The notes under the pieces are model-generated. The model searched no databases. It saw only the letters and a list, made by a program, of their open reading frames with translations, and was not told the DNA's origin. From assembly GCF_000218895.1 (NCBI RefSeq), contig NC_015703.1:6027001-6091000 (forward strand): a stretch of DNA of 64,000 nucleotides. The letters run 5' to 3'. Of this stretch, positions 16,001-23,918 are shown in pieces. A program made the translations under genes and the position numbers. Position 1 is the first letter of the stretch. Each line of letters starts with the position of its first letter. Source of the DNA: Runella slithyformis DSM 19594. Its GTDB lineage: Bacteria; Bacteroidota; Bacteroidia; Cytophagales; Spirosomataceae.

Positions 16001-16687
16001 TGGATTCAGGATACGCGCTCGGTAAAAACAGGCATCGGAGCCAATACCCTCAGCACCGGAAAAGTGGTGAATTATACGGGCAATACGTTGGTATTGGGCA
16101 ATGAGTCTAACTATACCCTCAGCATTGTCAAGGATGGCTGTAAAGCCACTTCCTCCGTCAGTAAAATCACCCTCAAACCGGCACGGTCCGGCATTATTGT
16201 TCTGGATTATAACACGTTGCAGGCCACCGAAAGCAGTGACGGTACCTACCAATGGTACTATAAACCGGGAAATGCCGCTTCACTTGCCGATTCGGCGGGC
16301 TACACTTTAGAAGCAGGGGTCACGGGCCGAATGCTGTTGGGGGCCAAACCGGGAAGCTACATGGTACGTGCCAACCGAAACGGCTGCGGCACTAAATATT
16401 CATTTGCCTATTCCGTAGCAGTAGCTACGGCCATTGATCCTCTGCTCAATGACGAATGGAAGGTATACCCCAATCCAACGACCGAGGCCATCACGGTGGA
16501 AAACAGAGCAGGGTCAGCCATTCCGGCCACCCTTGACATTTGGAATGCCAACGGGCAAAAATTACGGAGTCACCGACAGCTGAACGCACGGGAAAGCTAC
16601 CCGTTAACCGATCTGCCCATGGGAACATATTACTTGGAAATCAGGCAGAACGGGCAGAAAGTCACTAAAAAGATTATCAAAGAATGA
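13049..16687 (+). CDS. Large secreted Ig-like repeat protein with T9SS sorting domain
   Basis: About 1,212 residues: signal peptide, an N-terminal Tyr/Asn/Ser-rich region (to about residue 170), then many Ig/PKD-like modules of 80-90 residues with recurring conserved Cys, for example paired GTYxCSxx-type segments and the repeated ICGAP motif. The C-terminal domain begins WKVYPNPTTEAITVE and ends KKIIKE, the type A signal for export and surface attachment by the type IX system. A TTG at 13034 also opens the frame, but ATG 13049 fits the predicted promoter and signal peptide better. The DNA of the first about 500 bp is clearly more AT-rich than the rest. First gene of a six-gene operon. Likely a surface adhesin or contact protein. 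Confidence 0.88.
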   Translation: MMRIFTMKLFLIKLMVFSLIQFWSYTSQAGYYYYNGNPSASFNFNSQNCRNTFTISNVEIRINNRSEAYIKIIGSLNVSIGNGSVTYESYGSISGGNVNFATTNSSTGYHWCTSDIASNRTFWRASISNLNFTGGQNISCTLTVSTVGLAPASSDPKNILLSFIDSGSPSFVQSTSGITGTSVCAGTTLSLTIRGSAPTRAVVVANVGGVQTQIGTVTSDNDFDTWGTINWTVPAGIASGTQIFFRVNALSVTQSSAFSAFSPVSPNLIISETSLCSAKQIALQVTGISGNLFVDGNNGWPSNSTTYNPTPQSSTTYTVTVQRRGNGSDRVCSPVTVSQSVQVFTFNPSIATASQTKCLGEAISVRAEPNGNGSFDYTWTRDGQGAGNGQQIEAREPGNYSVSIKPTGAAASCPAKSAGPVRFNFDTPIPDQNITFPKERPIICGAPDPTTLTLTAQPGQSGINYQWQREGGGFNANGQSVTVSQSGKYIVNMNRGACSRQKSIEVQDNNYDPNIASAPDAFCSDAPITLTANANDPGRFDYAWKREGTGFGGNSPTLTLPNELGTFRYKVEITSKGTGCSTKTSAEIVIRADRAITGHKIILPAGKMRAVICGAPEEPAIDLSAAADAPLEGITYQWQGPAVTGTAAVGKVSREGDYRVIFRRGACSKESTVKVESGFFVPNISSTGTIINSPTDIRICSGESSIISASLDGTGIPNNTANFTYQWFGGVEGNTELTTQKDNTLRVSTPGLYRLEVALTGSGCAVRKTAQKIKITVDPAFKNARITPNPAIICNKATGLEIAVLSDSSAGATYRWSGGGKSNSDPSKYVVDNAGTYTAFLSRGACFAQANVSPREEELKVTVTPPNQSNPIIVCSGANGIPMVLQAVSNLSSAVITWKRDDSDAPGSNTGTGYTPTQTGRYFATANFNNICTATSPQRIAVEALSNFSVNITPNNPPALCDDRPIPLTATVSDTRYTALYNYEWIQDTRSVKTGIGANTLSTGKVVNYTGNTLVLGNESNYTLSIVKDGCKATSSVSKITLKPARSGIIVLDYNTLQATESSDGTYQWYYKPGNAASLADSAGYTLEAGVTGRMLLGAKPGSYMVRANRNGCGTKYSFAYSVAVATAIDPLLNDEWKVYPNPTTEAITVENRAGSAIPATLDIWNANGQKLRSHRQLNARESYPLTDLPMGTYYLEIRQNGQKVTKKIIKE

Positions 16688-18468
16688 GACGATACCTTTA
16701 CACCCTCATCGTACCCCTTCTTCTTTTCAGCTTCTCTGTCCGGAGTCAGGAAAAGGTGAAGACCTTAGTGGCAACAAGTGCGTGGAAAAGGATCAACACC
16801 TTGCCGCTGTTTGAGACCGAAGCCGAAAAACCGATTGCCAAAGAAAAGAACGAAAGTCGGGCTACCGATACCGCTGATACTCAACCCACTGACATTGCGG
16901 CCAACACCTCTGTACCGGAGAAGGCTCCCGAATCGGACGCCAAACGAAGCAGGCGAACTAAAAAAACCAAAGCGGGAGCATCTGAGGCCATTGCCGAACA
17001 GACGGCCGCAGCCGATCTAAAGGATAAAAAAAATACCTTCCTTCCTCCCGCCGACGCTCCTGCCGATGCTGAGGTCGAAGAAAATGAGCCGACAACCGTT
17101 TCCAAACGAAAAAAAAGGGAGAAAAAACCAAAGGAAACCCAAGACTTCGCCCGGGCCGAAACCAAACCCGCGGCGGAATCGCTTACGCCTGAGTCGGCCG
17201 TAAAACCGAAGAAAAAAGCCCCGGAACCTAAACCGAAAGCCGATAATACCGTCACGGAAAATACCCTTTCTTTTCAACAGGTGGAGGGCGTAAAAGCGGA
17301 TCTGAAACCTTTGGAAAGCGTGGAAGTGATGTATTTCAGCAAACAAAACCGCTACACCAAGCGTGAAAATGCCTATTTCTACCGAAAAGGGCAGTTTGAC
17401 CCCCGTACCCGCCAACCCAAAGGGATGGTACAGGATTTTTATGCCGGCACCGATAAACCCAAATTTAAAGGTCAGTACGAACGGTATAACAACGACGATG
17501 AATCCAATAACAACAAATACGACGGTACCTGCGAATTTTACAGCGAAGACGGCGCAAAAAGCATTCGTATCTACAGCAAAGGGCGCTTAACGCAGGAAGC
17601 CCGATTCAATAAAGCAGGTCAACCGACCGCCGAGGCTCAGTATAATTTTGACGGTAAACGCAAAAACTTCAAAGAGTTTCTCTTCGATGAGAACGGAACC
17701 CAGATCGGTACGCTGATCGGAGGCTATGACTCCAATTCGGGATTGGAAAAAGCGACTCAGCAACTATTCCAAAATGGAAAATTTCATTCGGCCATTGAAT
17801 TCATAGGGGGCTGTCCTAAAAACGAAGCCAAATTTATGGACGAAGACGGCACCGAATACAGGGCTTTCTTCCAGGATTTTACCTGCGAGCCCGACAATCT
17901 ATGGAAATTTACCAACAGCAGCAATTTTGAAGTGACCCACCGGAAACCGGAGAAAGCCTATTCCATCCGAAGTCTGCAATCGCAAACCGGCTTTTTACAC
18001 CTCCCCGTTACCCACGATTTTTATAAGAAATCATTTGAGATCGAGGCTGTTTTTGACGTAACCGGCCAACGCTCCATGACCGAGTTTGGCATTGTTTGGG
18101 AATACCAGGACCCCCAAAACTATTCTTATTTTACCATCGACCCCGTCAAACAGGTATACGAAATAAATGCCGTCAAAGAGGGCACGGTCAGAAAGTATAT
18201 GACCGGAATCAACCCCCAAAAACTGGATCTCTCAGAGCCGCAGATCAAAATCAATTACCGTAAAACAGGCAGTGAAATATTCTATACCGTCAACGGCCAA
18301 CCGCTCAGATTTACCACGACCCGAAATACCGGTTTGCAGACTTTCAATAAATCAGCCCGGGTCGATCTCGAAAAAGAATACAAAACCTGGAACATCGGCT
18401 TCCTTTTTAAATCGCAGGCGCCCAATGAATCCATCCTTTTAAAAGGGTTGAAAATCAAACTCAAATAG
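16684..18468 (+). CDS. Exported MORN-like repeat protein with low-complexity linker
   Basis: 594 residues with a signal peptide (cleavage near SVRSQ). A long charged, Lys/Pro/Ala/Glu-rich disordered region (about 45-200) is followed by MORN-variant repeats typical of toxin-antitoxin-like MORN proteins (DGTCEFYSEDGAKSIRIYSKG, then EARFNKAGQPTAEAQYNFDG). The C-terminal part (about 400-594) looks like a concanavalin/DUF1080-type jelly roll (FEIEAVFDVTGQRSMTEFGI). The start overlaps the previous stop by four bases (ATGA), so translation is coupled to the Ig-repeat protein. Probably an envelope-located scaffold or binding protein. Function unknown. Confidence 0.82.
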   Translation: MRRYLYTLIVPLLLFSFSVRSQEKVKTLVATSAWKRINTLPLFETEAEKPIAKEKNESRATDTADTQPTDIAANTSVPEKAPESDAKRSRRTKKTKAGASEAIAEQTAAADLKDKKNTFLPPADAPADAEVEENEPTTVSKRKKREKKPKETQDFARAETKPAAESLTPESAVKPKKKAPEPKPKADNTVTENTLSFQQVEGVKADLKPLESVEVMYFSKQNRYTKRENAYFYRKGQFDPRTRQPKGMVQDFYAGTDKPKFKGQYERYNNDDESNNNKYDGTCEFYSEDGAKSIRIYSKGRLTQEARFNKAGQPTAEAQYNFDGKRKNFKEFLFDENGTQIGTLIGGYDSNSGLEKATQQLFQNGKFHSAIEFIGGCPKNEAKFMDEDGTEYRAFFQDFTCEPDNLWKFTNSSNFEVTHRKPEKAYSIRSLQSQTGFLHLPVTHDFYKKSFEIEAVFDVTGQRSMTEFGIVWEYQDPQNYSYFTIDPVKQVYEINAVKEGTVRKYMTGINPQKLDLSEPQIKINYRKTGSEIFYTVNGQPLRFTTTRNTGLQTFNKSARVDLEKEYKTWNIGFLFKSQAPNESILLKGLKIKLK

Positions 18469-18529
18469 CACATCAACCCAACCGTTACCATCACTTTTTA
18501 TCACCCTTAAATCTTTCATCTTCTGTATT

Positions 18530-19507
18530 ATGAAAAAGTTTTTTTTACTCGTTTTGGTGACCGCTACGTTGGGAGCATGTGCTCCTAAGGCCTTTCAAAT
18601 GACCTCTGAAGGTGAAAACTTTGACGCACTCACCCAGATCAGCGACTCCGAAAAACCCTGTTTATATCCTTTTGGCGGCGATCTGGGCGAAAACCTGGTC
18701 TACGTCTCCCGCGAAGATGACGGCTCTTACAATCTGTACATGAAAGAAAAGGTACTGACAAAAGCCGTGATCCAAAAAACAAGCGGCAAGAATATAAACC
18801 TCGCCCCCAACTACTGCAACGCCAACAACCGTATCGTGTTTCAATATTTTGACAAAACAAATTTTGACATTTATTACATCGACGCCGGCAAAGGCAAAGC
18901 CATCACGCAGGTGACCAATACCGACGATGATGAGTACAACCCTTCCTGGTCGCCGGATGGCAACATCATCGTCTTTGAAAAAGGAGCCACTCCCAAAACC
19001 TACGCCGTAGCTTCCCAAAAATCATCCAAAGTCTATGATGGTGTGGCGGTGAAAAAAAATCAAATTTGGCTGAAAGACCTGAAGAGTAAAGAGCTGAAAA
19101 TGATCGGCGAAGGCAGCTTCCCCAAAATCTCGCCCGACGGCAAAAACATCACTTTTGTGAAATACGATCTGGACAAGAGTAAGTCCAAAGAAACCGGCAC
19201 CCTCTGGATCATGTCACTGGAAGGCGACTCGCCCCGTCAGATCACGGATGTAAATCTTGGATATGCCACCAACCCCAATTGGAGCCCGGATGGCAAAAAC
19301 CTGATTTTCCAATTGACCAAGAAAAACAAAACAGATGCCGATATCTACGTGATTGATGTCAACGGCGAAAACCTGCGTCAATATACCGTCAACAAATCCA
19401 ATGATTTTGCGCCTTACTGGTCGGTGGACGATTACATTTATTTCAGTTCAGACCGGGGAGCCAAAGCTTCCAAGTACCAGATTTGGCGCTTTAAAATGAA
19501 AAAATAA
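18530..19507 (+). CDS. TolB-like beta-propeller lipoprotein
   Basis: 325 residues with a lipoprotein signal and lipobox LGAC (Cys17). The mature part has PD40/TolB-type propeller blades with the typical YNPSWSPDGNIIVF, FPKISPDGKNITFV, TNPNWSPDGKNLIF and FAPYWSVDDYIYFSSDRG motifs, about six blades in all. Such propellers serve as periplasmic or outer-membrane protein-protein hubs. It is third in the operon, next to an OmpA-domain protein, so it may form part of an envelope complex linked to the T6SS, in the way TolB pairs with Pal. That role is inference. Confidence 0.87.
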   Translation: MKKFFLLVLVTATLGACAPKAFQMTSEGENFDALTQISDSEKPCLYPFGGDLGENLVYVSREDDGSYNLYMKEKVLTKAVIQKTSGKNINLAPNYCNANNRIVFQYFDKTNFDIYYIDAGKGKAITQVTNTDDDEYNPSWSPDGNIIVFEKGATPKTYAVASQKSSKVYDGVAVKKNQIWLKDLKSKELKMIGEGSFPKISPDGKNITFVKYDLDKSKSKETGTLWIMSLEGDSPRQITDVNLGYATNPNWSPDGKNLIFQLTKKNKTDADIYVIDVNGENLRQYTVNKSNDFAPYWSVDDYIYFSSDRGAKASKYQIWRFKMKK

Positions 19508-19539
19508 GCCGCAAAAAGTACCACAAAACGATTCACACA

Positions 19540-20679
19540 ATGAAACACTTATATATCTTTTGGCTAAGTTTATTGAGCGCAGGTACCTCTATTGCCCAAA
19601 GTCGGGAATACCTGTATTGGGTCACCGGCAATAAAGTGGAAGGCCGGATCGTATCGGTAGAAGACGAGGATAAAGTAAAGACCATGCTCGAAAACGGCTC
19701 TATTTTTTATGGCGGGCGTGATAAAATCTTAATTGCCTTCAATAAAGCGGGAAGTTTTCTGGTGGTCAAGGATATTTCAACGGATGCCAACCAGGCTCAA
19801 CGCCAGATCGAAGCTTTTTATAAAGAAACGGAAGCCCCCAAAAACGCCAATGATATTCTGTTGAAGGCCATTCCCCGGGAGGTGATCGCGTGCACCATTA
19901 AAAATGAATTGGAAAGCGCCGTTAACTACCTCACCGCTGACGGCAATTCGGCCTCCATCAACAAAGACAACCTGTTTGCCATCATCCGCCGTGACGGTTC
20001 GCATGAAGTACTGCGGGATATTACGGAGGTGGTAGACAACCTGTCTTCCATGTCGGCTGATTTTCACCGCTTACGCGAACAGAAAAAAGTTGTCGAACCT
20101 CCAAAACCTAAACCCGTAACCCCGTCTCCCAAACCCGTTATTGCGGGTCCGGCAGAACCGGAGCAGAAGCCCGTCCTGAAAGATAAAAAGCACCTCACCC
20201 CGGAAGAACAGCGAACGTACAAGGCAAAATCGGTGGAAAAGATGGAAGAGCTTGCCGACCTGCTCAACGAGATCGTCGATAAAAAGCGCAGCCGGGACGA
20301 AAAAGATGAGGCCATCAAAAAGGCCGTCAAAATGTTCACCAAAGAGGCAAAGGTGGAGGTAAGTTCCCTCAACAACCCCAACAGCAAAACCAACCGGCCC
20401 GTCGCCGAATACCTCGACCGGTTGAGCCGGCTCAATTATTCAAACGTGAAAATTACCTACGGCGAAATAAAATTCGTCGAAGAATTCGAGCGCGATGACC
20501 AAAACAACTACTGGGGGATGACCTCCTACTCGCAGACGTTCATCAGCGACAATTACAGTGACGTAACCCCTAAACGTCAGAAGATCAAACTCCAACGGTA
20601 TGAAAAAACCATTGACGGCGTAACGAGCGATCACTTTAACGTTTTGCTTGGCAATATTTCTGTGGACGTAAAACCTTAA
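19540..20679 (+). CDS. Exported protein of unknown function
   Basis: 379 residues with a signal peptide (cleavage near SIAQS). An N-terminal domain (20-170) has two similar halves beginning WVTGNKVEGRIVSVED and KAIPREVIACTIKNEL. A Pro-rich linker (about 185-215) follows, then a charged helical segment (KMEELADLLNEIVDKKRSRDEK) and a C-terminal beta domain with aromatic residues (NYWGMTSYSQTF). I do not recognise the family. Its stop overlaps the next start by one base. Being between the propeller lipoprotein and the OmpA protein suggests a periplasmic member of the same complex. Confidence 0.8.
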   Translation: MKHLYIFWLSLLSAGTSIAQSREYLYWVTGNKVEGRIVSVEDEDKVKTMLENGSIFYGGRDKILIAFNKAGSFLVVKDISTDANQAQRQIEAFYKETEAPKNANDILLKAIPREVIACTIKNELESAVNYLTADGNSASINKDNLFAIIRRDGSHEVLRDITEVVDNLSSMSADFHRLREQKKVVEPPKPKPVTPSPKPVIAGPAEPEQKPVLKDKKHLTPEEQRTYKAKSVEKMEELADLLNEIVDKKRSRDEKDEAIKKAVKMFTKEAKVEVSSLNNPNSKTNRPVAEYLDRLSRLNYSNVKITYGEIKFVEEFERDDQNNYWGMTSYSQTFISDNYSDVTPKRQKIKLQRYEKTIDGVTSDHFNVLLGNISVDVKP

Positions 20680-21998
20680 TGGAGCACATGTCGAGGACTT
20701 TTCTTTTCGGTCTGCTGTGTATCCTCTCACGCGTGGGTTGGGGGCAATGCATTACGCTGAAAGGAACCATAAAAGAGGCCGTATCCGGTCCGGCAGTGCA
20801 GGCAAATTTTTCAGTACGAATGAACGGCACCAAACAGGCTGTCGGGAAAAGTACCGAGCAGGGTACGTTCTCCCTGTTGCTGCCCTGCTCCGCTACTGCT
20901 CTGATGGTGGAAAAAAAAGGGTTTCGCACGTTGGTGATTCCCATTACCGGCAATGAAGGAACCGCCGCATTTTTCGTGGATCTGGAATTGTATCCGGTGG
21001 ATAAACAGACCGCTGACCGGCCTTACTTTCAATCCGAACAGCAGGATCTGGTACTGGCCGGAAAAGACTCCACCCGCTCAGACAGGTATGCCGTACGGTA
21101 TTTTAAGTTGATAGACGAGCAAACGAAACTTCCGCTTAAAGGAGAGGTTTGTCTGCTGTATACCAAGACCGATGTAAAAAAATGCCTGCCGATCAGCAAC
21201 TCGACCAAGGGAGAGAAAGTCGTTTTTACGCAGGAAGACATTGTAGGAGTGATCGTCACGGTCAACGGATACCAAACCTACAACGGCAATTTGATCATTG
21301 ACCGCCTCGACAACCAAAGCTCGGTCTACGAGATTGCATTGAGCAGAATGGTCTCCATGATTGCCTTTTCCATCAACGCCTCAAACGCAACGCCTAATTC
21401 GACGGTCAAACTGGTGGATGTCGGCAACAAACCCGTTCCCCTACGCATGGCTGATGAAACCCACGGATATGCCAGGGTGACCACCGGGAGCGATTACCGA
21501 CTTGGGTGGTATTCGGGTTCACTGAAAAAGACCGCAGAGCGGGTCATTACACAGGTCAAAGGCTTGCATTTGGTTTCATTAACCGTCACCGAGCCGTCCC
21601 CTCTCCCGGCCGCCCGGCCTCCGCTTTCCGGTACGGTGGCTATTCCGGCCGCCCGCACCATTCTTTTTTCGCAGAGTCAGTATGAACTTTCGCTTTCTGC
21701 CCGACAAACCCTGGATTCGGTGGCGTATTGGCTGAAACAAAATCCTGAAATGAAAGCGCAGATCACCGGATTTACGGACAATGTAGGCAACCCCGGGTTG
21801 AACAAAACACTTTCTGAATTTCGGGCCAAAGTCACCATTCATTATCTGACCGCCCGGGGAGTGCCGGATGATCGGTTGGTCGGTCGGGGTTTGGGTGATC
21901 AATCTCCCGCCGCTCCCAACGATACGGAAGCAAACAAAGTGCGGAACAGGCGTGTAGAAATAAAACTGCTGCCTGACTCCTTCACAGGGTTAAAATAA
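20679..21998 (+). CDS. OmpA-family protein with C-terminal peptidoglycan-binding domain
   Basis: 439 residues with a signal peptide (cleavage near VGWGQ). The N-terminal part (20-110) looks like a carboxypeptidase-regulatory/CNA-B fold (ITLKGTIKEAVSGPAVQANFSV). A second beta domain follows, and the OmpA domain is at about 325-435, with ILFSQSQYELSLSARQTLDSVAYWLK, TDNVGNPGLNKTLSEFRAKVTIHYL and the end NKVRNRRVEIKLL. OmpA domains hold proteins to the cell wall. In many T6SSs that job is done by TagL/TssL-type proteins, which are absent here. It may anchor the envelope part of this locus. That role is inferred from context only. Confidence 0.88.
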   Translation: MEHMSRTFLFGLLCILSRVGWGQCITLKGTIKEAVSGPAVQANFSVRMNGTKQAVGKSTEQGTFSLLLPCSATALMVEKKGFRTLVIPITGNEGTAAFFVDLELYPVDKQTADRPYFQSEQQDLVLAGKDSTRSDRYAVRYFKLIDEQTKLPLKGEVCLLYTKTDVKKCLPISNSTKGEKVVFTQEDIVGVIVTVNGYQTYNGNLIIDRLDNQSSVYEIALSRMVSMIAFSINASNATPNSTVKLVDVGNKPVPLRMADETHGYARVTTGSDYRLGWYSGSLKKTAERVITQVKGLHLVSLTVTEPSPLPAARPPLSGTVAIPAARTILFSQSQYELSLSARQTLDSVAYWLKQNPEMKAQITGFTDNVGNPGLNKTLSEFRAKVTIHYLTARGVPDDRLVGRGLGDQSPAAPNDTEANKVRNRRVEIKLLPDSFTGLK

Positions 21999-22037
21999 TG
22001 AAACAACTAAAGTACCCTTTTATTATCCACCGGTGTT

Positions 22038-23066
22038 ATGAACCTTCTGAAACATGTGACGCATCTATCGGTTTATTTTTTGTTCTTTCTCGCCCTTACC
22101 GCCCGGAGCCAACCCATACGTCAGATCACTAAAAAAGATGAACGGGACATCAAACTGGGCGTAAGAAACCTGCTCACCAACAACCTGCCCGGTATTTACA
22201 GAATTATGCTGTCCAGTACTGCGGTTGAACGGAAAGAGTATCTCAACCGGTTAACGACTCCGGGGGAAGAGCGGGTTTTTCTGAATGATAATTTTTACAT
22301 TGAAAATGATTTTTACATCCGAAACCGGGCCGATTTACCGAAAAAAGAAAGGGATTTATCAATCCAGGACTATTTTACCGAATTGGCCAAAAACTTCGGA
22401 AGGAGAGACAACGATGAAGACCCCAATGAGGGAAAGGAAGTAAAGATTCCGTCCATTACTTTTTTGAAAAACATCCAATGTCGCTCCGCGAAAGACTCCA
22501 CCCTTTTCATCAAAGCCCTTTTCACCATCGACTACGACGGAATCGCTATCAACAAATTCCCCTTTAAACCCGAACCGCGCATTGCCGAAATTCAGGTGGA
22601 GAAAGAAGGCAAAAGGTGGCGACTGTATATACGTTCGCTTCGGTTTATGGATGAACGCGAAAATCTGGCGGAGGACTTCTCCAAAAATGTCGCCATCATC
22701 GAAAACAGCCCTTCCAAAACCATAAATTACGAAGAGGCTCTCAGCTCCGAGACCAAGACCGTCAGTCGGATACCTCTCCTTAAAGCCTTTAAGATGGGAG
22801 AATTATGGGGGCTTTTAAATGATGAAGACAATGTAAAAAAAATAGTGATTACCCCTCAGTTTGATGAGTTGGACGAGTTTTCGGAGGATGACATGGCCCC
22901 GGTCTCTTTGGGAGGCAGTTGGGGATTTATCAATAAAAACGGGGTGATCGTCATTCCCTGTCAATACCAAATGGTAGAGCCTTTTAAGAAAGGGAAGGCG
23001 CTTGTACAAACGTGGGGCGGAGCCAAGCCTTTTTCCATCGATGTGACCGGAAAACAACTCAAATAA
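22038..23066 (+). CDS. Exported WG-repeat protein
   Basis: 342 residues with a signal peptide (cleavage near TARSQ). The N-terminal two thirds are an alpha/beta region without a recognised family. The C-terminal part (about 250-342) holds WG (KWG) repeats: GELWGLLNDED ... ITPQFDELDEF, then GGSWGFINKNGVIVIPCQYQMVEPF. These repeats are found in exported and surface proteins and mediate binding. It is the last gene of the plus operon and ends 11 bp from the convergent caspase gene. No terminator fits in that gap. Confidence 0.8.
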   Translation: MNLLKHVTHLSVYFLFFLALTARSQPIRQITKKDERDIKLGVRNLLTNNLPGIYRIMLSSTAVERKEYLNRLTTPGEERVFLNDNFYIENDFYIRNRADLPKKERDLSIQDYFTELAKNFGRRDNDEDPNEGKEVKIPSITFLKNIQCRSAKDSTLFIKALFTIDYDGIAINKFPFKPEPRIAEIQVEKEGKRWRLYIRSLRFMDERENLAEDFSKNVAIIENSPSKTINYEEALSSETKTVSRIPLLKAFKMGELWGLLNDEDNVKKIVITPQFDELDEFSEDDMAPVSLGGSWGFINKNGVIVIPCQYQMVEPFKKGKALVQTWGGAKPFSIDVTGKQLK

Positions 23067-23077
23067 CCGCCGTTTTG

Positions 23078-23875
23078 TCAGGGATAGGCTGCCAGCGGTA
23101 AGTCTTTGGGAAACTTGCCGTACATGGTGGGAATTTGTTCCGTATGTTCCGGGTTGAACTGCTTCGAGTAGTTGCGCACATTCCGACTTACGTATTGATA
23201 CAGTTCAAACGCCGTAATGGATTTATCGTTGTCCCGATCGGCTTCACCGCGCAGCGCCTTCAACAGATAATACGTAAAGACCCCCTGCCCCAATCGGCCG
23301 TATTCAACCGAAAGCTGATTGGAAAGAGAAGATAAAAACACAATGATATTGGTGTTGGACAACTCCTGCAGACTCTCACTCGGCGGTAAACTCTGAATCT
23401 CCAGCGTACCGGATTTGCAGGCGTCTGCCAGGCACAGCTTCAGGCGGGCGTGTGATTTCCGAAACGCCAGTTTTACCTCTTCGTGGGTCAGCAGGGGTTT
23501 GATCCCGCTGCTCTCGTAGGGCAAAAATACCCCTGCATTTCCGTGGCCTGAAAAGAAAAAAATGACCTGATCTTCCGGTTTGGCTTCGGCAAACAACTCC
23601 AGGGCTTTCAGAATATTGGTTTTGGTTGCTTGTGCCTCGGTCAATAAAACAACATTTTTCCGGGGCACATTCCTCCCCCGCGGATCGGTCAGGTAGCGAT
23701 AAAATAATTCCGCATCCCGGCCGGCAAAAATCAGATCGCCCTTACCGGGTTGGAATTTTTGATAGTTGGAAATACCGACCACCACTGCGTAGGTAGTCTG
23801 CGCCCTGCCGGCAGCAAAAAGGCCCAAAAAAGTCAGTGCAGTCAGAATGAACGTCTTTGAAAAATATGCATTCAT
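23078..23875 (-). CDS. Exported caspase-family (C14) protease
   Basis: 265 residues from ATG 23875, which gives a clean signal peptide (cleavage near GRAQ). The frame is open to 23953, overlapping the phosphatase gene, so a longer cytoplasmic form is possible. The caspase fold is clear: YAVVVGISNYQ at the start, His111 in FFFSGHGN and Cys153 in LADACKSG form the catalytic dyad. Near the C-terminus DRDNDKSITAFE has acidic/Ser/Thr/Glu residues in all the calcium-ligand positions of an EF-hand loop. It is last in a six-gene operon with PP2C and FHA genes. The target protein is unknown. A periplasmic calcium-responsive protease is the reading I favour. Confidence 0.87.
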   Translation of the reverse strand: MNAYFSKTFILTALTFLGLFAAGRAQTTYAVVVGISNYQKFQPGKGDLIFAGRDAELFYRYLTDPRGRNVPRKNVVLLTEAQATKTNILKALELFAEAKPEDQVIFFFSGHGNAGVFLPYESSGIKPLLTHEEVKLAFRKSHARLKLCLADACKSGTLEIQSLPPSESLQELSNTNIIVFLSSLSNQLSVEYGRLGQGVFTYYLLKALRGEADRDNDKSITAFELYQYVSRNVRNYSKQFNPEHTEQIPTMYGKFPKDLPLAAYP

Positions 23876-23918
23876 GGAGGGTAGCGGTTGTTTCAATGCC
23901 TGTGAGGCTCGCCTTCCG

